Positions 17,712-26,337 are shown, numbered from the stretch's first letter. The stretch: 64,000 nucleotides of DNA from Aminipila sp047974845 (GCA_047974845.1 JBKECQ010000041.1:38079-102078), one strand, 5' to 3'. Made by a program: numbers and translations. Notes: generated by a model not told the origin, from the letters alone.

Positions 17712-18134
17712 ATGGTTAAGTTATTAATCGGTAAAAAGGGTTCAGGAAAAACGAAAACAATGCTTGACATGGCCAATGAGGGGATTGAGGAAAGCAAAGG
17801 TAGTGTTATATTTATTAATAAAAATCAAAGGCTTATGTGTGATTTAAAGCATAAGATTCGGGTTGTGTGTATGGAAGATTTTCCTCATATAACCAATAGT
17901 GATGAATACATTGGATTCCTGTACGGTATAATTAGTTCTGACCATGATATTGAAAAAGTCTTTATTGATAGCATACTTAAACATGCAGATATTAATGAAG
18001 AAAGTGTTCCCGAGTTTATTGAAAGGCTCAAAAATATATCAAAGAGATATGATATTGAGTTTATAGTAAGCTTAAGCCTCGAAAGAGAACAGCTGAAAAG
18101 TGTTGATTTAGAAGCATTTGAGATTATGAATTAA
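17712..18134 (+). CDS. Small P-loop NTPase-like protein, function unknown
   Basis: A 140-residue protein with an N-terminal Walker A motif GKKGSGKTKTM (7-17). A hydrophobic strand with acidic end, VFIDSIL, near residue 83 could serve as Walker B. The fold resembles a minimal thymidine-kinase- or ABC-like P-loop core, but no nucleotide-specific or zinc-binding motif is seen, so I do not assign a substrate. Similar short proteins occur in clostridia as uncharacterised ATP-binding proteins. It has its own promoter (17611-17639) and a strong terminator (18167), so it is monocistronic. RBS GAGGAGG lies just before the ATG. Confidence 0.75.
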   Translation: MVKLLIGKKGSGKTKTMLDMANEGIEESKGSVIFINKNQRLMCDLKHKIRVVCMEDFPHITNSDEYIGFLYGIISSDHDIEKVFIDSILKHADINEESVPEFIERLKNISKRYDIEFIVSLSLEREQLKSVDLEAFEIMN

Positions 18135-18166
18135 ATTAGAGTATTCTAGCAAGAAATTGCTTGATA

Positions 18167-18197
18167 AAATGGCGGTGATACAATCACCGCCATTTTT
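18167..18197 (+). terminator. Terminator after the P-loop gene
   Basis: Perfect 13-bp stem AAATGGCGGTGAT (18167-18179) / ATCACCGCCATTT (18183-18195) with a 3-nt loop and TTTTT. Confidence 0.9.
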
Positions 18198-18211
18198 GGG
18201 ATTGAATTTTA

Positions 18212-18245
18212 TGCTATGATGACTGCAAAAGTAGCCATTATATAG
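18212..18245 (+). promoter_or_regulatory. Extended -10 promoter overlapped by palindrome, copy 2
   Basis: TGC-TATGAT (18212-18220) forms an extended -10 with TATGAT at 18215-18220. The palindrome spans 18216-18241: left arm ending ATGACTGC, AAAA centre, right arm GTAGCCATTAT. It ends 27 bp before the transporter start codon. It shares about 40 bp with the elements at 4530 and 45451. Confidence 0.6.
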
Positions 18246-18268
18246 AAAAGAAAACGAGGACAATAGAC

Positions 18269-19279
18269 ATGAAGAAGGTTGCACTATATATTTTTTTAAC
18301 AGCGTTTTTATTTGGAACTATGGAGGTTGCCTTAAAACTAGCAGGAAGTGGAATGGATTCCTTTCAACTTACTTTTTTAAGATTTATGATAGGAGGAGTA
18401 CTGCTTTTACCATTTGCAATAAGTGAAATAAGTCAAAACCAGACTAAATTTGTTTTTAAAGACATTTTATACTTATTTTACTTAGGTGTAATATGTATAC
18501 CCATAAGTATGTTATTCTTTCAATTGGGTGTAATGCGTTCAAATGCATCCACCGCGTCAGTAATAATGTGTATAAATCCATTGTTTACAATGATTTTTGC
18601 TCATTTTATTTCTGACGAGAAATTTAATAAAAAGAAAGCTATAGTATTATTTTGGGGCATTTTAGGATTAGTGTTCATGGTAAGCCCGTGGAAATTACAA
18701 GAGGGAAATACACCTATAGGAATTCTATTTATGATATTGGCGGCAGCTTCCTTTGGACTTTATACTGTTCTGGGCAAAAACAGCATACAAAAGATTGGTA
18801 TAATGGCTCAGACAAGTATAAGCTTTATTTTAGGGTCTTTTGCATTACTGGTCATAATGCTAGTTCTTGATAAGCCGGTTTTTGTTGGAGTTAAGGAAAA
18901 CTATATACTGGTAGCTTATATAAGCATTTTTGTAACAGGATTGGGCTATTATTTTTATTTCTCAGCTATTAAGCTGTCAGATGCAACCACGGGGTCAATT
19001 GCCTTTTTTATTAAGCCGGCAATCTCTCCTATTATAGCAGTAATAATATTGGGAGATAAATTGCTGTGGAACACATATTTAGGAATAGGGTTTATATTAA
19101 TTGCTTCTTATTTAAATCTAAAGAGTAAAAGGAAGCAAAAAGAATTGACTAAAATTGATATTAAAGATATAAAAGAGATTGAATATATAAAAGAAAGTAA
19201 ATATATAAAAGAAAGTAAAGATATTAAAGAAAGCAAAGATTGTATTGAGGGTAAAAGCAGTGAAAAAAAGAGAGCTTGA
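18269..19279 (+). CDS. EamA/DMT-family transporter with repetitive charged tail
   Basis: Inner-membrane drug/metabolite transporter superfamily protein of 336 residues. It has ten predicted membrane segments in two EamA repeats (about 1-135 and 147-290). The substrate is unknown; members export amino acids, metabolites or drugs. The C-terminal ~45 residues are a lysine/glutamate-rich cytoplasmic tail made of six-residue repeats (DIKEIE, YIKESK, YIKESK, DIKESK), which is unusual for the family. The start ATG has GAGGA at 18256-18260. Its 3' end overlaps the Nudix gene, so the two are co-transcribed from the palindromic promoter at 18212. Confidence 0.88.
   Translation: MKKVALYIFLTAFLFGTMEVALKLAGSGMDSFQLTFLRFMIGGVLLLPFAISEISQNQTKFVFKDILYLFYLGVICIPISMLFFQLGVMRSNASTASVIMCINPLFTMIFAHFISDEKFNKKKAIVLFWGILGLVFMVSPWKLQEGNTPIGILFMILAAASFGLYTVLGKNSIQKIGIMAQTSISFILGSFALLVIMLVLDKPVFVGVKENYILVAYISIFVTGLGYYFYFSAIKLSDATTGSIAFFIKPAISPIIAVIILGDKLLWNTYLGIGFILIASYLNLKSKRKQKELTKIDIKDIKEIEYIKESKYIKESKDIKESKDCIEGKSSEKKRA
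19165..19236 (+). repeat. 18-bp tandem repeats inside the transporter gene
   Basis: Four units of 18 bp (19165-19182, 19183-19200, 19201-19218, 19219-19236). Two of them are identical, and the in-frame unit encodes (Y/D)IKESK-like peptides. Copy-number slippage would change only tail length. Confidence 0.8.
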
Positions 19280-19901
19280 TATTAAAGTTATTGAAGACTT
19301 ATTTAAAAACAGAAAACCGGGTGTAATTGGCAGGTATAGATATTATTCTGTTCTTGTTCCAATAATTAAAAAGGAAAATCAATTATTTTTATTGTATGAA
19401 GTTCGCTCAGATGATTTAAAACGTCAACCGGGAGAGATATGCTTTCCAGGTGGTGCAATAGAAGAAAATGAAAGCAGAAGGCAATGTGCAATAAGAGAAA
19501 CCTGTGAAGAATTGGGAATTAGAAAAAAACATATTAAGGTTTTGGGTGAGTTAGATACATTGTATACCTACAGCAATTTTACAATGTATTGTTACTTAGG
19601 AGAAATTCCTTATGAAGAAATATATAATATGAAGTTAAATAAATCAGAAGTAAAAGAAATCTTCTTAGTGCCATTAGATTTTATCCTAGAAAATCCCCCT
19701 TTTATCTACAATGTGGAAGTGATACCAAATATAGGGGCGGATTTTCCGTATAATATCCTAAAACTTAACAATGGATATAATTGGAGAAAAGGCGAATCTG
19801 AGATACCGATTTATCAGTTTGGAGATAGAATAATATGGGGGTTAACTGCTAGAATTACACACAATTTGGCAAATATATTAAATGCAAAAAACAGGGAATA
19901 A
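19260..19901 (+). CDS. Nudix hydrolase, CoA pyrophosphatase type (NudL/YeaB-like)
   Basis: 213-residue hydrolase predicted to cleave CoA or its derivatives to phosphopantetheine and 3',5'-ADP. The Nudix box is visible, GGAIEENE...REtcEELGI, preceded by the family-specific segment RQPGEICFPGG (LxxHxGEvaFPGG-like) that marks CoA pyrophosphatases. The start chosen is the GTG at 19260 with GAGGG at 19247-19251. A TTG at 19245 is possible. It overlaps the transporter reading frame by 20 bp, implying coupled translation. Why a CoA hydrolase is paired with an EamA transporter is unknown. Confidence 0.88.
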   Translation: MKKRELDIKVIEDLFKNRKPGVIGRYRYYSVLVPIIKKENQLFLLYEVRSDDLKRQPGEICFPGGAIEENESRRQCAIRETCEELGIRKKHIKVLGELDTLYTYSNFTMYCYLGEIPYEEIYNMKLNKSEVKEIFLVPLDFILENPPFIYNVEVIPNIGADFPYNILKLNNGYNWRKGESEIPIYQFGDRIIWGLTARITHNLANILNAKNRE

Positions 19902-19919
19902 AATGCCTCTGTTTTTTTA
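19885..19919 (+). terminator. Terminator overlapping the end of the Nudix gene
   Basis: AAAACAGGG pairs, with one bulge, with CCTCTGTTTT followed by a T-run. The left arm overlaps the last codons. Confidence 0.7.
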
Positions 19920-19932
19920 TTGGTAATTTTTA

Positions 19933-20004
19933 TATAATGATTTTTGCCACAAAAGGGTCTTATACTTTTTTTGGGGGCGAAACCAAATCGAATAAAATTC
20001 CCCC
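19933..20004 (+). promoter_or_regulatory. Promoter -10 and G5/C5 stem in the leader of the CAP-protein gene
   Basis: TATAAT at 19933-19938 is followed by a leader in which GGGGG (19973-19977) can pair with CCCCC (20000-20004) around a 22-nt loop. These are striking G/C runs in an AT-rich region. No known riboswitch class was recognised. RBS AAAGGGAG follows at 20023-20030. Confidence 0.4.
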
Positions 20005-20037
20005 GTATTTTGGATAAAGTGGAAAGGGAGAAAAATC

Positions 20038-21084
20038 ATGAAAAGGAAATTTGTAAAATTAACGTTAACACTAACACTATTAATGGTTGCAGCAGCACCT
20101 ACGGCTGCCTTTGCAGGAACAAATTGTAGCGCGAAAGCTTCAGTTCCATCAAACCAGTCAGTAATTAAGACCTTTAACAAGAATTGCTCTTTAAGCCAGT
20201 TGGGGAACTACTTAGGTAAGCAATCTTGCATAAACGGTCAAGCTAATTGTAAGTTAGACGGTGAAGATTTTGGATTTGTTCCAAAGAAAGTTAAAAATAA
20301 TATAAACCAAAATGTGGCAGGAGTTCAGAAAACAAATAAGAACTATAATACAAGTTGCAATAACAATTTAAATTGCAATAAAAGTAATAATTGCGGTATA
20401 AACAACAACTGTAATTTAAACAGCAATTGTGGAACAGGTAATGACTGCGGCTTTGACAACAATTGTGGAACAAATAGCAGTTGTGATAAAAATAATAACT
20501 GCGGTTCAAATAATGGTTCTGGAAACAACAACGGAAATGTGAACAACGGAAACAACGGAAACAACAACGGAAATGTGAACAATGGCAACAACGGAAACAA
20601 CAATGGAAATGTAGACAACGGAAACAACGGTAACAACAATGGAAACACAAACAACGGTAACAATAATTCTGGTAATGAAAAGCCTAGCATTGATAACAAT
20701 GTAGGAAATTATGAAAAACAGGTTGTAAACTTAGTAAATGAAGAAAGAGCTAAAGCTGGACTTGCGCCTTTAAAGTTAAATACTAAATTGGCAGGAGTTG
20801 CAGGAGTAAAGGCTGAAGATATGAGAGATAGCAACTACTTTTCACATACATCGCCAAACTATGGCTCACCGTTTGATATGATGAAAAAATTTGGTATCAC
20901 ATATTCAAGTGCAGGGGAAAATATCGCTAAGGGTCAGAGAACACCTGAAAGTGTTATGAGTGCTTGGATGAACTCTTCAGGTCATAGAGCAAACATTTTA
21001 AGTAGTAATTTTGACGAAATTGGTGTGGGATATACTACTGATAGCAAAGGGAATACATATTGGGTACAAATGTTTATTAAATAG
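20038..21084 (+). CDS. Secreted CAP (SCP/PR1-like) protein with Cys- and Asn/Gly-repeat regions
   Basis: Exported 348-residue protein. A signal peptide (about 1-26, ending AFAG) is followed by a region with cysteines spaced about every six residues (NCG-x-N-N-C pattern, about 105-160). An Asn/Gly repeat region encoded by 36-bp units (about 166-215) and a C-terminal CAP domain (about 225-348) complete it. CAP hallmarks are present: LVNEERAKAGL, the conserved SHTSPNYGSPFDM histidine, GENIA, and SSGHRANIL. The SpoIVB-/YkwD-type CAP proteins of Firmicutes are extracellular or spore-associated; the molecular role is unsettled. The cysteine array suggests disulfide or metal-linked assembly. RBS AAAGGGAG precedes the ATG. 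Confidence 0.9.
   Translation: MKRKFVKLTLTLTLLMVAAAPTAAFAGTNCSAKASVPSNQSVIKTFNKNCSLSQLGNYLGKQSCINGQANCKLDGEDFGFVPKKVKNNINQNVAGVQKTNKNYNTSCNNNLNCNKSNNCGINNNCNLNSNCGTGNDCGFDNNCGTNSSCDKNNNCGSNNGSGNNNGNVNNGNNGNNNGNVNNGNNGNNNGNVDNGNNGNNNGNTNNGNNNSGNEKPSIDNNVGNYEKQVVNLVNEERAKAGLAPLKLNTKLAGVAGVKAEDMRDSNYFSHTSPNYGSPFDMMKKFGITYSSAGENIAKGQRTPESVMSAWMNSSGHRANILSSNFDEIGVGYTTDSKGNTYWVQMFIK
20533..20676 (+). repeat. 36-bp tandem repeats encoding Asn/Gly-rich linker
   Basis: Three near-identical 36-bp units (20533-20568, 20569-20604, 20605-20640) and a diverged fourth (20641-20676). Each encodes a twelve-residue GNVNNGNNGNNN-type peptide. Confidence 0.85.
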
Positions 21085-21318
21085 TTTATTCAATTCATTC
21101 CGTACAAAAGTGTGAGATGAGGTAGATTATTTAATAAATAGGGGGATAATCCGTTACTTTTTTAAATTCTAATATACTTTTTACATAATAATTAAATATA
21201 TTTTTAATATACAAAAAAATATTTTACGAAAATAGTCAAAAGTATTAAAAGTATCACTGTTAAAATGTCACAATTAATCAATAATTGCAAATAAAAATAA
21301 TTTCTTGTAGAAAACACT

Positions 21319-21352
21319 TATATACAAAGTGTTGCTAGCCGCTTTGTATATA
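21319..21352 (+). other. Strong hairpin in the 373-bp gap before the nucleoside importer
   Basis: Perfect 11-bp stem TATATACAAAG (21319-21329) / CTTTGTATATA (21342-21352) with a 12-nt loop containing the palindrome GCTAGC-like core. The following TTTGTTCCC is not a convincing T-run. The rest of 21085-21382 is AT-rich with no gene; no purine riboswitch core was found. Confidence 0.5.
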
Positions 21353-21382
21353 TTTGTTCCCACAATGGTCATAATAACTGTA

Positions 21383-21411
21383 TTGAAAATTTTATTGTAA
21401 GCCTATATAAT
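21383..21411 (+). promoter_or_regulatory. Promoter of the nucleoside importer
   Basis: TTGAAA (21383-21388) and TATAAT (21406-21411) with 17-bp spacing. CCTA/TAGG flanks the -10. The leader to the ATG is only about 40 nt. Confidence 0.75.
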
Positions 21412-21457
21412 GTAGGTATGTAATATGATCAACCGTATTTCAGGAGGGAAAAATCTT

Positions 21458-22561
21458 ATGAAGAAATTTTTAGCAATTGTACTTGCGTTAACGCTTGTAC
21501 TTGGATTGGTTGCTTGTGGCGGTAGTGATGCTCCTGCTGGAGAAAATGATGCGGCAGGAACTTTCGAAATCGCAATGATTACAGACGTTGGAGAAATCGA
21601 TGACAAATCCTTCAACCAGGGTACTTGGGAAGGTATCAAAGCTTATGCAGAAGAAAACAATATAACTCATAAGTACTATAAGCCAACAGAAGAAAGTGTA
21701 GATGCTTACTTAGCAGCTATTCAGCTTGCTGTTGAAGCTGGTGCAAAAATAGTTGTAACTCCTGGTTACCTATTTGAAACACCAATCTTTAAGGCTCAGG
21801 AACTTTACAAGGATGTTAACTTTATTTTAATTGATGGAAATCCTAACGATGGTAACTTTGAACAGGAAGGCGGCCCTACTTATCGTACAGATGAAAATGC
21901 AGTGGGTATCGTATTTGCTGAAGAACAGTCTGGTTACTTAGCAGGATATGCGGCAGTAATGGACGGATATACTAAATTAGGATTTATGGGCGGAATGGCT
22001 GTTCCGGCAGTAGTTCGTTTTGGTTATGGATTTGCACAGGGTGCAGAAGAAGCTGCAAAAGAACTTGGAATCAATGACATTCAGCTAAAATATCACTATA
22101 CAGGTGGCTTTATTGCAACTCCGGAAGCACAGACATTAGCGTCTTCTTGGTATGCAGATGGCACTGAAGTAATTTTTGCTTGTGGTGGTAAAGTTGGCGA
22201 CTCTGTTATGAAGGCAGCAGAAGCATCAAATGGTAAAGTTATCGGTGTTGACGTAGACCAAAGCGGAGATTCAGAAACAGTTATTACTTCAGCAATGAAG
22301 GGATTAGCTCCGGCTGTACAAGCGGTTCTTGCAGATTATTATGCAGATAACTTCCCAGGAGGTAAATCTCTAGTATTTGGCGCAACTGAAGATGGTGTTC
22401 AGCTTCCAATGGAAACTTCAAAGTTCAATACTTTTACAAAGGACGATTACGATGCAGTGTATGCTGACTTAAAGGCAGGAAATATTAAGCTAAAGAAGGA
22501 AGAAGTTAAATCAGCATCTGACTTAGGATTAAGCTGCGTTAATGTAACTGTTATTAAGTAA
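21458..22561 (+). CDS. BMP-family nucleoside-binding lipoprotein
   Basis: Extracytoplasmic solute-binding lipoprotein (367 residues) of the basic membrane protein/PnrA family, which binds purine nucleosides or guanosine/inosine. The signal peptide ends in the lipobox LVAC (about residues 16-19). The BMP signature DVGEIDDKSFNQGTWEG begins the mature fold. It is followed by the family's VVTPGYLF and GVDVDQSGD segments. The start is the ATG after GGAGGG at 21442-21447; a more upstream ATG overlaps the RBS. A terminator follows, so the binding protein may be made in excess over the three transporter components, as is common. Confidence 0.95.
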   Translation: MKKFLAIVLALTLVLGLVACGGSDAPAGENDAAGTFEIAMITDVGEIDDKSFNQGTWEGIKAYAEENNITHKYYKPTEESVDAYLAAIQLAVEAGAKIVVTPGYLFETPIFKAQELYKDVNFILIDGNPNDGNFEQEGGPTYRTDENAVGIVFAEEQSGYLAGYAAVMDGYTKLGFMGGMAVPAVVRFGYGFAQGAEEAAKELGINDIQLKYHYTGGFIATPEAQTLASSWYADGTEVIFACGGKVGDSVMKAAEASNGKVIGVDVDQSGDSETVITSAMKGLAPAVQAVLADYYADNFPGGKSLVFGATEDGVQLPMETSKFNTFTKDDYDAVYADLKAGNIKLKKEEVKSASDLGLSCVNVTVIK

Positions 22562-22602
22562 AAAAACTTTATAAAGACGGTTGATAGAATGATTATTTAA
22601 TT

Positions 22603-22632
22603 AACAACACACCTTTTGGTGTGTTGTTTTTT
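22603..22632 (+). terminator. Intra-operon terminator after the binding-protein gene
   Basis: Perfect 11-bp stem AACAACACACC (22603-22613) / GGTGTGTTGTT (22618-22628) with TTTT loop and T-run. Confidence 0.9.
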
Positions 22633-22652
22633 ATATGCTTTTTAGGTATAAT
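22624..22652 (+). promoter_or_regulatory. Probable second promoter of the importer operon
   Basis: TTGTTT (22624-22629, inside the terminator tail) and TATAAT (22647-22652) with 17-bp spacing, 35 bp before the ATPase gene. Confidence 0.5.
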
Positions 22653-22687
22653 AATAAGGTATTACATTGAAAAGAGGGTAAACTATT

Positions 22688-24217
22688 ATGGAATATATAA
22701 TAGAAATGTTAAATATTACGAAAGAATTCCCTGGTATTGTTGCAAATGACGATATTACGTTGCAATTAAAGAAGGGAGAAATTCATGCACTGCTTGGAGA
22801 AAACGGTGCCGGTAAATCTACTCTAATGAGTGTTCTCTTTGGTATGTATCAACCTGAAAAGGGAGTTATAAAAAAGAATGGCAAAGAAGTAAAAATCAAT
22901 AATCCCAATGATGCAAATTTAATGGGAATAGGCATGGTACACCAGCACTTTAAGTTGGTGCACAATTTTACTGTACTTCAAAATATTATTTTAGGTGTGG
23001 AATCTACTAAAAACGGTATGTTGCAAATGAAAGAAGCTAGAGATAAAATAGTAGCTCTTTCAGAAAAATATGGTTTGATGGTTGATCCGGAAGCAAAAAT
23101 CGAAGATATAACTGTAGGTATGCAACAGAGAGTTGAAATCTTAAAGATGCTTTACAGAGAAAACGAAATCTTGATTTTTGATGAGCCAACAGCAGTTCTG
23201 ACTCCGCAAGAAATAGAAGAACTGATGAAAATAATGAAGGGTCTTGCAGCAGAAGGAAAATCAATTCTATTTATTACACATAAATTGAATGAAATCAAAG
23301 AAGTTGCCAACAGATGCACAGTTCTAAGGAAAGGAAAGTATATAGGTACAATTGATGTAGCCAATACTTCCAAGGAAGAAATGTCAGAAATGATGGTAGG
23401 ACGAAAAGTAAACCTAAATATTAATAAAACTGATGGCATAGCTTCTGAAACGGTTTTAGAAGTAAGAAACATGAGCGTTAAATCTAAGCACAATTCCAAA
23501 AATGCTGTAAACAATGTAACTTTTAAGGTAAGAAAAGGAGAAATTGTCTGTATTGCAGGTATAGACGGAAATGGGCAATCAGAATTAGTCTATGGTATTT
23601 CCGGAATATTACCTATAGAATCAGGTCAAATTTTTGTTAATAACCAAGATGTTACAAAATATAGTATCAGAAAGAGAAATTTGGCCGGAATAAGCCATAT
23701 ACCTGAGGATAGACATAGAGACGGACTTGTATTGGATTATAATTTAGCAGAAAATCTGGTACTTAAAAATTATTTTAAACCTGAATTTCAAAAACATGGG
23801 TTTATTAACTTTAAAAAATCAAGGGAGTATTCCGAAAAGTTAATAGAACAGTTTGACATAAGAAGTGGACAGGGCTCAAGGACAATTGTGAGAAGTATGT
23901 CAGGCGGAAACCAGCAAAAAGCTATTATAGCCAGAGAAATTGATCTTAATCCGGATATTCTAATAGCCGTTCAGCCTACAAGAGGTCTGGATGTGGGAGC
24001 TATTGAATATATTCACAATCAACTAATTCAAAAAAGAGACGAGGGAAAAGCTGTTTTATTAGTATCCTTGGAACTAGATGAAGTCATGAATGTGAGCGAT
24101 AGAATATTAGTTATTTATGAGGGCGAGATTGTGGCTGATTTAAACCCAAAAGAAATAACGGTACAAGAGCTAGGGCTTTACATGGCTGGTTCAAAAAGAA
24201 ATGAGGTGACCGCATAG
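22688..24217 (+). CDS. Nucleoside ABC importer, double ATP-binding protein
   Basis: 509-residue ATPase with two ABC domains in one chain, as in NupO/YufO and RbsA-type importers. The first domain has Walker A GENGAGKST (about 37-45), a signature-like VGMQQRVEI and Walker B with DEPTAVLTP. The second has a degenerate Walker A (GIDGNGQSEL) but a good signature SGGNQQKAI, so only one site is probably fully catalytic, as is normal in this group. It is followed 1 bp later by the first permease gene. Together with the BMP lipoprotein and the two permeases it forms a complete purine-nucleoside importer. Confidence 0.95.
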   Translation: MEYIIEMLNITKEFPGIVANDDITLQLKKGEIHALLGENGAGKSTLMSVLFGMYQPEKGVIKKNGKEVKINNPNDANLMGIGMVHQHFKLVHNFTVLQNIILGVESTKNGMLQMKEARDKIVALSEKYGLMVDPEAKIEDITVGMQQRVEILKMLYRENEILIFDEPTAVLTPQEIEELMKIMKGLAAEGKSILFITHKLNEIKEVANRCTVLRKGKYIGTIDVANTSKEEMSEMMVGRKVNLNINKTDGIASETVLEVRNMSVKSKHNSKNAVNNVTFKVRKGEIVCIAGIDGNGQSELVYGISGILPIESGQIFVNNQDVTKYSIRKRNLAGISHIPEDRHRDGLVLDYNLAENLVLKNYFKPEFQKHGFINFKKSREYSEKLIEQFDIRSGQGSRTIVRSMSGGNQQKAIIAREIDLNPDILIAVQPTRGLDVGAIEYIHNQLIQKRDEGKAVLLVSLELDEVMNVSDRILVIYEGEIVADLNPKEITVQELGLYMAGSKRNEVTA

Positions 24218-24218
24218 A

Positions 24219-25352
24219 ATGGAGCGAATTAAAAAAGTTTTAGTAAGTAATGGATTTAATAATGCTATGTCATCTATTTTTGCTATCATTATAGGATTGT
24301 TGTTTGGTTTTATTATATTATTAATCAGTAATCCATCACAGGCATTTGATGGGCTTATTATAATATTAAAAGGCGGATTTAGTACCGGAGGGAAGGGGCT
24401 TGGTCAAGTTCTTTATTTTGCCACACCTCTGATTCTGACAGGTTTGTCCGTGGGATTCGCATTTAAAACGGGTTTATTTAATATTGGTGCAGCAGGCCAG
24501 TTTATAATGGGTGCTTTTGCGGCAATATATGTGGGTGTACACTGGACCTTCTTGCCGGCGCCATTTCATTGGATTGTTGCTCTTTTAATGGCAGCTGTTG
24601 TTGGTGGGCTTTGGGCACTTATCCCCGGATTGATGAAGGCTTATTTGAATGTACATGAAGTTATTTCTACTATTATGATGAATTACATTGGTATGTATAT
24701 GGCCAATTATTTAGTTAAACTTACAGTATATGATAGTATGAAGACACAATCTTCAAATGTTGCAAGTTCATGTGTCATTCCTAAGATGGGGCTTGATAAC
24801 ATTTTCTATAACACATTGAGTGGAGGAAAAGATTTATCTACTGTAAATGGAGGCATATATATTGCTGTTATTATGGCGATAATTATGTATATTGTTTTAA
24901 ATAAAACAACTTTTGGCTATGAGTTAAAAGCTTGTGGATACAATCCCGATGCCAGCAAATATGCAGGTATTAGTGAAAAAAGAAACATTGTATTATCAAT
25001 GGTTATCGCAGGTGCACTGGCAGGACTGGGCGGCGGGCTATTATATTTGTCCGGTTCCAGCGGAAGACATATAAAAGTTGTTGATGTATTGGCATCAGAA
25101 GGATTCAACGGTATTCCAGTTGCCTTATTAGGACTTTCAAACCCTATTGGTATTATTTTTTCTGCAATATTTATTTCTTATATTACTCAGGGCGGAAATT
25201 ACTTACAAAGACTTGACTATGCACCGGAAATTATTGAGATGATTATTGCTTGTATTATTTATTTCAGCGCATTTTCACTAATATTGAGAAAAATAATACC
25301 TAGTATTATACGAAATAGAGCAGAAAAGCATGAGGAAGGGGGAGAAAAGTAA
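24219..25352 (+). CDS. Nucleoside ABC importer permease 1
   Basis: 377-residue inner-membrane permease of the branched-chain/ribose type (BPD_transp_2), homologous to NupP/YufP. About eight to ten membrane segments are visible. The conserved motifs GLFNIGAAGQFIMGAF and the cytoplasmic coupling loop ACGYNPDASKYAGI are present. It overlaps the next gene by one base (shared A in TAATG), showing translational coupling. The C-terminal ~20 residues are charged and cytoplasmic. Confidence 0.94.
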   Translation: MERIKKVLVSNGFNNAMSSIFAIIIGLLFGFIILLISNPSQAFDGLIIILKGGFSTGGKGLGQVLYFATPLILTGLSVGFAFKTGLFNIGAAGQFIMGAFAAIYVGVHWTFLPAPFHWIVALLMAAVVGGLWALIPGLMKAYLNVHEVISTIMMNYIGMYMANYLVKLTVYDSMKTQSSNVASSCVIPKMGLDNIFYNTLSGGKDLSTVNGGIYIAVIMAIIMYIVLNKTTFGYELKACGYNPDASKYAGISEKRNIVLSMVIAGALAGLGGGLLYLSGSSGRHIKVVDVLASEGFNGIPVALLGLSNPIGIIFSAIFISYITQGGNYLQRLDYAPEIIEMIIACIIYFSAFSLILRKIIPSIIRNRAEKHEEGGEK

Positions 25353-26311
25353 TGGATGTTTTGTATTTAGTAGTTCAACAAACAATGTTCTTTTCAATTC
25401 CACTTTTAATTGTAGCTCTGGGTGGTATGTTTACTGAACGTGGTGGCGTTACAAATATCGCCCTTGATGGTACCATGATTATGGGTGCTTTTGCCAGCAT
25501 ATATTTTATAAATCAAATGCAAGATACTATGAGTGGGCAATTATTATTGTTGCTTGCTATAGTAGTGGCGGTTGTTGTTGGAGCAATATTCTCATTGCTT
25601 TTAGCATATTCGGCAGTAAATATGAAAGCAGACCAGATAATAGGCGGTACTGCATTGAATATGTTTGCTCCGGCTTTTGCAATTTTTGTTGCAAGAATGA
25701 TTCAAGACAACGGGGTTCAGCAGATTCCTTTTGATAATACATTTAGATTAGTTTCTGTTCCGGTACTTGGAGACATTCCTTTTATTGGAGGGCTATTCTT
25801 TCAAAATGCATATATTACAACATATATAGGTTTTGCAATACTGATTGTTTCAACTATTGTATTATATAAAACAAGATTTGGACTTAGGCTTCGTGCTTGT
25901 GGTGAACACCCTCAGGCTGCGGATTCCGTGGGTATAAATGTATATAAAATGAGATATGCAGGTGTAATGATTTCCGGCGGATTGGCAGGATTAGGGGGCT
26001 TAGTCTTCGTTATTCCTACCTCTACCAATTTTAATGCTACTGTGGCAGGTTATGGATTCTTAGCTTTAGCTGTTATGATTTTTGGGCAGTGGAAGCCTAT
26101 GCGAATACTTTTTGCAGCATTTTTCTTCGGACTAATGAAAACCATTGCATCGGCATATTCCGTTATACCAGTACTATCTACTTTAGATATACCAAGTGAT
26201 ATTTATAAGATGATACCGTTTATTGCAACATTAATTGTACTTGCATTCAGTTCAAAGTCTTCACAAGCACCAAGAGCTGTAGCACAACCGTACGATAAGG
26301 GTAGCAGATAA
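25352..26311 (+). CDS. Nucleoside ABC importer permease 2
   Basis: 319-residue permease of the same fold as its neighbour (NupQ/YufQ-like). It has the motif GVTNIALDGTMIMGAF at the N-terminus and the coupling loop ACGEHPQAADSVGINV mid-protein. It forms a heterodimer with permease 1. It ends the importer operon; the radical-SAM gene starts 26 bp later on the same strand without an obvious terminator between them. Confidence 0.94.
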   Translation: MDVLYLVVQQTMFFSIPLLIVALGGMFTERGGVTNIALDGTMIMGAFASIYFINQMQDTMSGQLLLLLAIVVAVVVGAIFSLLLAYSAVNMKADQIIGGTALNMFAPAFAIFVARMIQDNGVQQIPFDNTFRLVSVPVLGDIPFIGGLFFQNAYITTYIGFAILIVSTIVLYKTRFGLRLRACGEHPQAADSVGINVYKMRYAGVMISGGLAGLGGLVFVIPTSTNFNATVAGYGFLALAVMIFGQWKPMRILFAAFFFGLMKTIASAYSVIPVLSTLDIPSDIYKMIPFIATLIVLAFSSKSSQAPRAVAQPYDKGSR

Positions 26312-26337
26312 ATAATAAAACGTAAGAAAGAGGAATT

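Noticed and set aside
20533..20676. CRISPR-like array
   Set aside because: The units are contiguous in-frame coding repeats with no spacers; the same applies to 28120-28193 and 19165-19236.
20291..20699. Two long minus-strand ORFs antisense to the Asn/Gly-repeat gene
   Set aside because: They only reflect the repetitive codons of the secreted CAP-protein gene and have no RBS or recognisable product.
21301..21457. Purine riboswitch before the nucleoside importer
   Set aside because: The expected conserved junction sequences are absent; only a plain hairpin and a normal promoter are seen.
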